From Candidatus Neomicrothrix sp. UBA2974 (GTDB taxonomy: Bacteria; Actinomycetota; Acidimicrobiia; Acidimicrobiales; MedAcidi-G1), in assembly GCA_002348705.1 (NCBI GenBank), contig DEAU01000017.1, positions 22,642 through 86,641 on the forward strand: 64,000 nucleotides of DNA. Reading direction: 5' to 3'. Made by a program: the position numbers and the translations under genes. Positions 57,492 to 64,000 of this stretch are shown piece after piece. The notes below the pieces were generated by a model, which made no database searches, was not told where the DNA came from, and was given only the letters and a program-made list of their open reading frames with translations. Within the stretch, counting starts at the first letter, position 1; each line of letters starts with the position of its first letter.

Positions 57492-59477
57492 ATGACGGTC
57501 TCCTCCCCTTACGGCAGCTGGCCGTCGCCCATCACGGCTCGGACCCTGGTGGCGGGTGCGGTCAGCCTGGGCGAGGTGGTGGTCGACGGTGCCGAGGTCT
57601 GGTGGGCGGAGTCGCGGCCCGATGAGGGAGGGCGCACAGTGGTGGTGCGCCGCACTGCGGATGGAGAAGTAGCTGACGCGGTGCCCGCCGAAGAGGACGT
57701 CCGAACCGGAGTGCACGAGTACGGCGGTGGGGCCTGGTGGGTGGTCGATGGGGTGCTGGTCTACACCCGCCGTTCCGACGAACGTCTCGTGCGCCGGGAC
57801 CCCGACGGCGCTGTCACAGTCCTGACACCGGAGCCGTTGGTAACCCGGGGCCTGCGGTACGCCGATGGTCGGACCACTCCCGACGAACGATGGTTCGTCT
57901 GCGTCCGCGAGGACCATGGGGATTCCGCCGGCGAACCGGTCAACGAGTTAGTCGCCGTGCCCATGGACGGATCACAGGAGGTCCGGGTACTGGTCTCGGG
58001 TCCCGACTTCGTGGCGTCTCCCCGGATCTCGCCCGACGGCCGGTACCTGACATGGATCCAGTGGAACCATCCGGATTTGCCGTGGGACGACACCCAACTT
58101 TGGGTGGGTGATCTGACGCCCAGTGCGAAGGTTGCGCGCTCACGGAGGCTGGACGATGGGCGCGGCGAGTCGTTTTTCCAACCCGAGTGGATCGACGACA
58201 ATACGCTGCTGGTAGTTACCGATCGGGACGACTGGTGGCACCTCCACCGCGTCGACGTTGGTTCCGCGACCTTCACTCAGCTAACGGTGGGTCAGTATGA
58301 GGTGGCTACGCCTCAGTGGGTGTTTGGCTTGTCGCGGTATGCGATCGTTGGCGACGAGGTCTGGTTTGCCCGTCGAGAGGCCGGTGTTGACCGGCTGGGC
58401 GTGCTTAGTCCAGGCGGGGAACTGGGGGGAAGTGTTCTGGACGTCGAGCCTTTGGGCAATGAGTCCGCGACTCGGGCCACTTCAATCGGATCGTTGGCTG
58501 CTTTCGCCGACGGCGTGGTGGTCGTCGCAGCCTCGTGGACCACCGAGTCGGCTCTGGTGGCTCTCGACACCAACGGCTCTGCGGTGCTGCGGGCACCCCG
58601 CGACCTAGCCGACGACATGGGTATCGCCCCTGACTGGTTACCTGTTCCCGAGGCCATCGAGTTCGGCACGGGCTCCGACCTTGCCAGACAGGAGAGTGCC
58701 CATGCTTTTTTCTACCCGCCGACCAACCCCGACAACCGGGGGCCAGATAGTGAGCTACCTCCGCTAGTCATCCTTGTCCATGGCGGTCCCACTGGGTCAG
58801 TCCGCACCCAACTTCAGTTGGCTGTCGCCTACTGGACCAGCCGCGGTTTCGCGGTAGCTGACGTCGACTACCGAGGCTCTACCGGATACGGGCGGTCGTA
58901 CCGGCATCGCCTGCGGGGGGGTTGGGGCGTCATTGATGTGGAGGACTGTGTGGCAGCGGCCCGACACCTGGCTGCGTCCGGTCGAGTTGATCGTGACCGT
59001 CTCGCTATCCGCGGCGGAAGCGCTGGGGGGTTCACGGTGCTGGCCGCTCTGGCCTTCCATGACGTCTTCTCGGCCGGGGCCAGCCGTTATGGGGTCGCCG
59101 ATCTGGTTGCCCTCGCTGCCGACACTCACAAGTTCGAGGCCCGGTACCTGGACCGGCTCGTCGGAGAGTGGCCGGTCGAAGAGGCCACCTATCGAGAGCG
59201 GTCGCCCATCCATCACGCCGACCGGCTGTCCACTCCGATGCTGTTGCTGCAGGGCTCTGAGGACCGGGTGGTCCCGCCGGCCCAAGCTCACGCCATGGCA
59301 GCGGCGCTGCGGCAGAGTGGCGTTCCATTTGCTCTGGTCGAGTTCGAGGACGAGGGCCATGGGTTCCGGAAGGCGGACAATGTCGTGCGGGCGCTTGAGG
59401 CCGAGCTGACCTTCTTTGCCCGGTGCTTTGACTTCGAGCCGGCTGATGACCTGCCTCCCCTCGAGATTCAGGCCTGA
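57492..59477 (+). CDS. S9-family peptidase (prolyl oligopeptidase type)
   Basis: This 661-residue protein has an N-terminal beta-propeller (about residues 10-400) and a C-terminal alpha/beta-hydrolase with S510 (GGSAGGF), D591 (GSEDRVVPP) and H623 (EDEGHGFRK). It cleaves short peptides, commonly as an acylaminoacyl- or dipeptidyl-peptidase. No signal peptide is visible, so it is probably cytoplasmic. The start MTVSSPYGSWPSPITARTLV is the family N-terminus. Confidence 0.93.
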   Translation: MTVSSPYGSWPSPITARTLVAGAVSLGEVVVDGAEVWWAESRPDEGGRTVVVRRTADGEVADAVPAEEDVRTGVHEYGGGAWWVVDGVLVYTRRSDERLVRRDPDGAVTVLTPEPLVTRGLRYADGRTTPDERWFVCVREDHGDSAGEPVNELVAVPMDGSQEVRVLVSGPDFVASPRISPDGRYLTWIQWNHPDLPWDDTQLWVGDLTPSAKVARSRRLDDGRGESFFQPEWIDDNTLLVVTDRDDWWHLHRVDVGSATFTQLTVGQYEVATPQWVFGLSRYAIVGDEVWFARREAGVDRLGVLSPGGELGGSVLDVEPLGNESATRATSIGSLAAFADGVVVVAASWTTESALVALDTNGSAVLRAPRDLADDMGIAPDWLPVPEAIEFGTGSDLARQESAHAFFYPPTNPDNRGPDSELPPLVILVHGGPTGSVRTQLQLAVAYWTSRGFAVADVDYRGSTGYGRSYRHRLRGGWGVIDVEDCVAAARHLAASGRVDRDRLAIRGGSAGGFTVLAALAFHDVFSAGASRYGVADLVALAADTHKFEARYLDRLVGEWPVEEATYRERSPIHHADRLSTPMLLLQGSEDRVVPPAQAHAMAAALRQSGVPFALVEFEDEGHGFRKADNVVRALEAELTFFARCFDFEPADDLPPLEIQA

Positions 59478-59559
59478 CCCGGGCCGCCCGTCTAGATCTT
59501 TGTAGAAGCCGACGTGAACGCTAGGGCCGGTCGCGCTGCGGGCTGGTGGGCTCGGCGGG

Positions 59560-59590
59560 TTGCGGCCAGAGCTCGACCTCTGGCTACACT
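59560..59590 (+). promoter_or_regulatory. promoter of the leuA leader
   Basis: TTGCGG (59560-59565) and TACACT (59585-59590) are 19 bp apart. The -10 ends 8 nt before the leader ATG at 59599, so the transcript probably begins near the AUG. Confidence 0.5.
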
Positions 59591-59598
59591 GGACCCTG

Positions 59599-59634
59599 AT
59601 GCGACCGGTCCTCGATCTCCTGCTGCTGACTTAG
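59599..59634 (+). CDS. leuL: leuA leader peptide
   Basis: This ORF encodes MRPVLDLLLLT. Four consecutive leucine codons (CTC CTG CTG CTG, 59617-59628) precede the last codon, with one more Leu earlier. A strong hairpin begins at the stop codon and a terminator follows. Leucine-rich leaders controlling leuA are known in bacteria, including Actinobacteria. No Shine-Dalgarno; TACACT ends 8 nt before the ATG. Found by reading the 322-bp gap upstream of leuA. Confidence 0.85.
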   Translation: MRPVLDLLLLT

Positions 59635-59662
59635 GGCGAACGCTCCACATACGCGTTCGCCC
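59634..59662 (+). promoter_or_regulatory. leuA leader hairpin 1 (protector)
   Basis: A 10-bp perfect stem pairs GGGCGAACGC (59634-59643) with GCGTTCGCCC (59653-59662), with a 9-nt loop. A ribosome stalled on the Leu codons would cover its left arm. Its right arm (GTTC) can instead pair with GAAC (59663-59666), the base of the terminator, so it may choose between termination and read-through. Confidence 0.7.
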
Positions 59663-59703
59663 GAACCTCCTGCGCCCACCGGGCCAGGAGGTTCTCCGCT
59701 TTT
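59663..59703 (+). terminator. leuA attenuator terminator
   Basis: GAACCTCCTG (59663-59672) and CAGGAGGTTC (59685-59694) form a 10-bp perfect stem. It is extended inside by GCCC/GGGC with one bulged C and a 3-nt loop. A TCCGCTTTT tract follows. Confidence 0.8.
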
Positions 59704-59799
59704 CAGGGTCGGGTTAGCTGGCCACAACGAACCAACGAGATATAGCGAGACACCATAGGTAGGAGGCCCTCGGGTCCTCCCCGGAAACGAGCACTAGCC
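59704..59799 (+). other. leuA 5' region after the attenuator
   Basis: This stretch between attenuator and leuA includes GGAGG (59762-59766) and CCTCC (59776-59780), a small hairpin around a possible ribosome site that is 33 nt from the ATG and so unlikely to serve it. No other gene is visible. Confidence 0.4.
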
Positions 59800-61374
59800 A
59801 TGAGCGATGAGACCAGCACCGGCCGAGTGATCATCTTCGATACCACGTTGCGCGACGGCGAGCAGTCGCCGGGTATATCCCTGGACGTGGGGGAAAAGTT
59901 GGAGATTGCCGAGCAACTGGCCCGACTGGGCGTTGACTACATCGAGGCTGGGTTCCCCATAGCGAGCCAGGGTGACTTCGAGGCTGTGCACGCCATCGCC
60001 TCGGCCGTCGAGGGTCCGACCATCTGTGGCCTGTCCCGAACCGCCCATAAGGACATTGACCGCTGCTGGGAGGCCATCGAGCCGGCGGCTAAGCGGCGTA
60101 TCCACACCTTCATCGCAACCAGCCCTACCCATATGGAGCACAAGCTCAAGATGAGCCCCGAGCAGGTGCTGGCTGAGGCCTCCTCGGCCGTGAGTCGGGC
60201 TCGCGAATACACCGACGATGTTGAGTTCAGTCCCGAGGACGCCTCGCGTTCCGACTTCGACTTCATGTGTGATGTGCTCCAGGCGGCGGTGGATGCTGGC
60301 GCTGGGACGCTCAACATTCCTGACACTGTTGGTTTCGCTACCCCGCTGGAGTGGTCGGAGCGGATCCGGTCGATTCGGGAGCGGGTGACGGGTGCCTATG
60401 TGATCTCCACCCACTGCCACAACGATCTTGGCCTAGCAGTGGCCAACTCGCTTGCCGCCGTCGAGGCCGGTGCCCGGCAGGTGGAGTGCACCATCAATGG
60501 CATTGGGGAGCGGGCTGGCAACGCGGCCATGGAGGAGATCGTCATGGCGCTGCGCACCCGGCCTGATTCGTACCCGGGAGTCGATGTCGGCATTCGGACC
60601 GAGGAGTTGGCGAAGTCCAGCCGGATCGTCAGTCGGCTTACCGGCTACCCGGTGCAGTACAACAAAGCCGTGGTGGGGCGTAATGCCTTTGCCCACGAGT
60701 CGGGTATCCACCAGCATGGCGTGCTCAACGAGCGCACTACCTACGAGATCATGGACCCCACTGAGGTGGGCCAGGGCGAGAGCCAGTTGGTGCTGGGCAA
60801 GCACTCCGGTCGTGCCGCCTTCCGGGACGCTCTGCAGAAGTTGGGCCACGACATCCAGGGCGATGCTCTCAATGCGGCGTTCACCCGATTTAAAGAACTG
60901 GCCGACCGCAAGGTGCAACTCAGCGACGCGGACCTTGAGGCTCTCGTCATCGAGGAAGTAGGAGGCAGCGTCGACCATGCCTATGAGTTCATTAGCCTTG
61001 ACGTGCGGGGCGGTACCGCCGATACCCCGTCGGCCGACCTGGTAATGCGGGTCAACGGCGAGGAAGTCTCGGTTTCGTGCGAGGGCGACGGCATGGTCGA
61101 CGCCTCGTGCACAGCCATCAAGCAGGCCACCGGGACGACCGGCCGCATGACCGACTACAACGTCACGTCGGTCACCGGCGGCGTGGATGCTCTGGCTGAT
61201 GTGGCCCTCACCTTCGAGAGTTCTGACGGGGTCATCGTGTCGGGTCGTGGTTTGTCGACCGATGTGGTCGAGGCCTCGGCCCGGGCTTTCATCGGAGCGC
61301 TCAACAAGATCGCCCGGATTCGGGCCTCCGGCGAGGATCCGAACGCTGTGGACCGCCCAGGTCGCCTCGGTTGA
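59800..61374 (+). CDS. leuA: 2-isopropylmalate synthase
   Basis: This 524-residue enzyme condenses 2-ketoisovalerate with acetyl-CoA, the first step to leucine. It has DTTLRDGEQSPGISLDVGEK, GFPIASQGDFEAVHAI, CHNDLGLAVANSLAAVEAGA and the catalytic/metal region HESGIHQHGVL. The C-terminal regulatory domain (about 395-515) senses leucine. Length is that of LeuA type I. Control is also by the leader peptide upstream. leuB and leuCD are not in the window. Confidence 0.96.
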   Translation: MSDETSTGRVIIFDTTLRDGEQSPGISLDVGEKLEIAEQLARLGVDYIEAGFPIASQGDFEAVHAIASAVEGPTICGLSRTAHKDIDRCWEAIEPAAKRRIHTFIATSPTHMEHKLKMSPEQVLAEASSAVSRAREYTDDVEFSPEDASRSDFDFMCDVLQAAVDAGAGTLNIPDTVGFATPLEWSERIRSIRERVTGAYVISTHCHNDLGLAVANSLAAVEAGARQVECTINGIGERAGNAAMEEIVMALRTRPDSYPGVDVGIRTEELAKSSRIVSRLTGYPVQYNKAVVGRNAFAHESGIHQHGVLNERTTYEIMDPTEVGQGESQLVLGKHSGRAAFRDALQKLGHDIQGDALNAAFTRFKELADRKVQLSDADLEALVIEEVGGSVDHAYEFISLDVRGGTADTPSADLVMRVNGEEVSVSCEGDGMVDASCTAIKQATGTTGRMTDYNVTSVTGGVDALADVALTFESSDGVIVSGRGLSTDVVEASARAFIGALNKIARIRASGEDPNAVDRPGRLG

Positions 61375-61431
61375 CCGGCGAGGCGAGCGGGTGGAAGAGG
61401 CCCCAGAGGCGACTTTCCCCTCCGGACACTC

Positions 61432-61816
61432 TTGGACTTCTCAATCGGCTCCGGGCCGGCTGGTCTGGGAACGGCCGTGGCGATCCTCGACGTCGACGAA
61501 AAGAAGCTGAACCCAAACGTTATTACCCATGGCGGGGTTATCTTCAACATGTTCAACACGGCCATGGGGTGGGCCACCATGTCGGTCATCGACGAGGGCA
61601 GCCTCTGCCCGCCGGTCGAGGTGTCGGTGCGTTACCTGCGCCCCATGGGCGGCCGAGGGATCGGTGGCGACGGCGCCGGTGCTGCGTGCCGGACCTCGGG
61701 TGGTGCACCTCGAGGGCGCCGTGATAGTCGAGGGAGCGATGACCGACCTTCTGCTGCGGGCTAGGGCTCCGTTCCCGTCCTGGAGGGATGATCGGCGGTC
61801 TGGCAGGTGCACCTGA
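61432..61816 (+). pseudogene. PaaI-like thioesterase with frameshift
   Basis: Reading from TTG 61432 gives VAILDVDEKKLNPNVITHGG, then a hotdog segment through VEVSVRYLRPMGGRG. The rest of the domain (VLRAGPRVVHLEGAVIV) continues only in the +1 frame, from about 61655 to a stop at 61814-61816. One frameshift near 61650-61665 would join them into a protein of about 128 residues, the usual length. It is either a pseudogene or an assembly error. It follows leuA by 57 bp. Confidence 0.72.
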
Positions 61817-61828
61817 GTCCAGGTGTTC

Positions 61829-64000
61829 TCAATCGAGAAGGATGACCTGGCGGCGGTCAAGGCCGTTGAGGGCGTTTTCCTGGAGCCGGCGCCAAGAGTA
61901 CGACCACAGGCTGCCTCCGATGACCAGTGTGCGCTGGATGGGTTGGACGTAGCCGCTATCCGGCCAGCACACGACCAAGTCGCGGTCCTCGGGAACTTCA
62001 TCGGGGTCGAGGCCGAATTCCTCGGCCCACCACTTCGACCCCTCGGCCGGCAGTAGGTCGCACCAGTGGTCGCGCATCGATGCCCTCGAGTTTGGCTCGC
62101 ATGTCATGATCACAGGGCCCCCGATCACTGCCCCTCCGATGTCGATCAGGGGGCACGGCGGGACGGGCTCGGCCACCTTGTCGTCTCGGTGGTCGATGCG
62201 GCCCTCCTCGTTGATGCCGTCGTCGTCGACTCGGAGCACCACGGCACCATGCTCGTCGGTCCGCCAGTCGTCGAAGGGGAGCACGGCCCTGCCGTCCCAC
62301 CACAGGAAGGCGTGGTGGTCCCACTCCGCGCCGCTGTGCCCGCCGCCCGGCGACCAGGTGGACACCTCAACCGGGGAGTCGAGGTTCGACACATCGAATA
62401 GGGCGACCTTGGTGCCGGTGGTCCGCCCCTCTTCGGTGGCCTCCTGGCCGACGCCCAGCACCCGGTCCGGTCCGACGGGGTGCAGATAGCCCGAGTAGCC
62501 GGTGATCTTGAGTTCACCTCGTACCACCGGTTCTGTCGGGTCCGACAGGTCCACGGTGTAGAAGGGGTCTGTTTGGCGGAAGGTGACCACGTAGGCCACC
62601 TCGCCCACGTAGCGCACGGCGAAGATCCGTTCGCCCCGGCCCATGTCGCCCACCCGGCCGACGACCACCAGCTTTCCGTCTCGGCGCTCCAGCACGGACA
62701 CCATCGACTCGGCGTTGTCGTCGAACCCCCACGGTCCGCCGGTGGTGGTGGCCACTCGAAGACGACCGCCGTGTTCCGACATGGAGAACTGGTTCAGCAG
62801 GTGGCCGGGGACATCGCCCGACGCGGTGTAGGTGGCCTTCTCGGGATCGGTCACGTCGAACTGGTGGAGGGCGGTGTCCCAGTTGCGGTTCCACCAAGCC
62901 ATCCGCGTGTTGTCCTCCAGCTCAGTCGGATCGATCCAGGCGTTGGTCGATACGTACAGGTGCTCGTGGCCCGAGTACACGGTCGACCCTTCGGCTAGCA
63001 ACGCCGTGGTGACTGGTCGCGTCAGTGGCCGGTCGAGGGGGATAGTCAGGACCGACAGAGTCGAGAAGCCAGCGAACGTAGTGGGCTTCGACACGTCGGT
63101 GCACTCGTGTAGTGGGCCTTCGACCACAGTGCCGTCGGCTGATTCGAGGACGAACTTCGGCATCCAGTCAGTCAGGACCGTTTCGGCCACGACCTCCCGG
63201 TTGAACCGGCGGGCCCGCTCCTCCCCGTTGGCGCTCTGAGGGTAGACGAACGGCAATTCGTCAGGCACCGACGCCACCACCATACGGGCCGACCCGCCGA
63301 CAATGCGGGTGGAGACATGGGATCCCGTCACGGTCAGCACGTTGGCGACACGCAGGTCCGCTGGGTCCGAGAGGTCGACTTCGATCAGACTGGTCAGTGG
63401 CCGCCAAGCACCGTCGGGGACCAGATTGAGGCTCGCTGGACGGGGTTCCGGTCGATCGTGGTCTATGTGTGTGTTGGCCAGCAGGAACGCCCGGTCGCCG
63501 GCCAGCACCATCTGGCGGGACCAGTGACCGTCGAGTAGGAGGGTGTGGGTGAGGAATGCACCACCGTCGGAGAGGGCCACATGGTGGAGGCGGTCGTCCT
63601 CGACCACGAGGATCCTTCGGCCGTCAGTCTTGATCAGGTCGGGTTCGTCGATGCCCAACTCTTGGACGTTGGTTCCCGAGTAGTCCTGTCCCTCTGCCAT
63701 CGACCGGTTGGCTGGCGCCGAGGTCGCCACGGAGGCGTCGGCTGAGTCATCTGCCGTCGCCAAGGCCTCCATTACGACCGGCCCGCCGTACCAGCTGCCG
63801 CCTAGGCCGTAAGGGCCGACTCGCTTGGCAGCTTCATCCTGCAGGTGGCGCAGCAACTCTTCGCAGGCGGTAAACGGCACCAGGCCCGCTGCCAGCTCGG
63901 TATCACTTACGTCGACGGCGTAGGTGGTCGTTGCCCATCCACCTGACAGACCATCGCCCTCCGGATCCTTGGCACATGCCCCGGTGGCCAGTGTGAAACA
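61829..64000 (-). CDS. secreted-type beta-propeller domain protein (cut by window edge)
   Basis: About 724 residues are visible, still open at the window edge, so the true N-terminus is missing. The visible part has DYSGTNVQELGIDEPDLIKT, DGRRILVVEDDRLHHV, and later SGYLHPVGPDRVLGVGQEAT and TKVALFDVSNLDSPVEVSTW, matching the beta-propeller (Beta_propel) family. These proteins are usually exported and of unknown function. A GTG at 63880 is not the start, as coding continues beyond it. It ends 12 bp from the frameshifted thioesterase. Confidence 0.87.
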   Translation of the reverse strand, partial: CFTLATGACAKDPEGDGLSGGWATTTYAVDVSDTELAAGLVPFTACEELLRHLQDEAAKRVGPYGLGGSWYGGPVVMEALATADDSADASVATSAPANRSMAEGQDYSGTNVQELGIDEPDLIKTDGRRILVVEDDRLHHVALSDGGAFLTHTLLLDGHWSRQMVLAGDRAFLLANTHIDHDRPEPRPASLNLVPDGAWRPLTSLIEVDLSDPADLRVANVLTVTGSHVSTRIVGGSARMVVASVPDELPFVYPQSANGEERARRFNREVVAETVLTDWMPKFVLESADGTVVEGPLHECTDVSKPTTFAGFSTLSVLTIPLDRPLTRPVTTALLAEGSTVYSGHEHLYVSTNAWIDPTELEDNTRMAWWNRNWDTALHQFDVTDPEKATYTASGDVPGHLLNQFSMSEHGGRLRVATTTGGPWGFDDNAESMVSVLERRDGKLVVVGRVGDMGRGERIFAVRYVGEVAYVVTFRQTDPFYTVDLSDPTEPVVRGELKITGYSGYLHPVGPDRVLGVGQEATEEGRTTGTKVALFDVSNLDSPVEVSTWSPGGGHSGAEWDHHAFLWWDGRAVLPFDDWRTDEHGAVVLRVDDDGINEEGRIDHRDDKVAEPVPPCPLIDIGGAVIGGPVIMTCEPNSRASMRDHWCDLLPAEGSKWWAEEFGLDPDEVPEDRDLVVCWPDSGYVQPIQRTLVIGGSLWSYSWRRLQENALNGLDRRQVILLD

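Noticed and set aside
1..64000. tRNA, rRNA, CRISPR array, insertion sequence or prophage
   Set aside because: No cloverleaf, regular short repeats, transposase or integrase was seen in the gaps or ORFs.

Overview
The window looks like a chromosome segment of a high-GC Gram-positive bacterium (Actinomycetota), probably a free-living aquatic member of the class Acidimicrobiia. The evidence is a WhiB regulator, a PASTA-domain kinase, steroid ring-degradation genes otherwise known from mycobacteria and rhodococci, many CoA-transferases and short-chain dehydrogenases, and many apparently leaderless genes. The class placement is inference. I see no mobile element, CRISPR array, rRNA or tRNA.

Layout. 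0-5.6 kb: a cut-off membrane protein, a PASTA kinase and gatCAB. 5.6-13.1 kb: a MATE exporter, ilvD, a small nucleotidyltransferase-like gene, then ilvBNC behind a valine-rich leader peptide and attenuator, closed by a 20-bp perfect terminator hairpin. 13-21.4 kb: thiolase, O-methyltransferase, D-aminoacylase-like amidohydrolase, aldehyde dehydrogenase, a peroxiredoxin whose peroxidatic cysteine codon is an in-frame TGA (probable selenocysteine), and a CoA-transferase/MaoC pair resembling mesaconyl-CoA enzymes. 21.7-29.3 kb: whiB and a tightly coupled six-gene minus-strand operon (CoA-transferase, NUDIX, CtpE-like ATPase, glutamate dehydrogenase, two SDRs). 29.4-37.5 kb: SDR, NTF2-like protein, cytochrome P450 and a surface-sugar island (FkbM methyltransferase, RmlC-like epimerase, CDP-glucose dehydratase, two epimerases, GT2). 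37.8-51.9 kb: a split steroid C/D-ring (HIP) catabolic cluster (SDRs, ipdF, ipdABC, paired acyl-CoA dehydrogenases) interrupted by a sulfite reductase/siroheme operon and an MBL hydrolase. 51.8-64 kb: LMW phosphatase, azlCD, TrhA, a small lipoprotein-like protein, acyl-CoA carboxylase beta chain, aspartate aminotransferase, S9 peptidase, leuA behind a leucine-rich leader and attenuator, a frameshifted thioesterase and a cut-off beta-propeller protein.

How it fits together. Branched-chain amino acid synthesis (ilvD, ilvBNC, leuA) is controlled by two ribosome-mediated attenuators, with an AzlCD exporter in the same window. The lipid/steroid genes supply CoA-thioester chemistry, and two copies of the same palindrome (CTGAC-N5-GTCAG) sit at two promoters of that cluster. 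About fifteen genes have a TAnnnT or CAGAAT -10 hexamer only 6-8 nt before the start codon and no Shine-Dalgarno. This suggests leaderless transcription is common here, and I used it to choose several starts.
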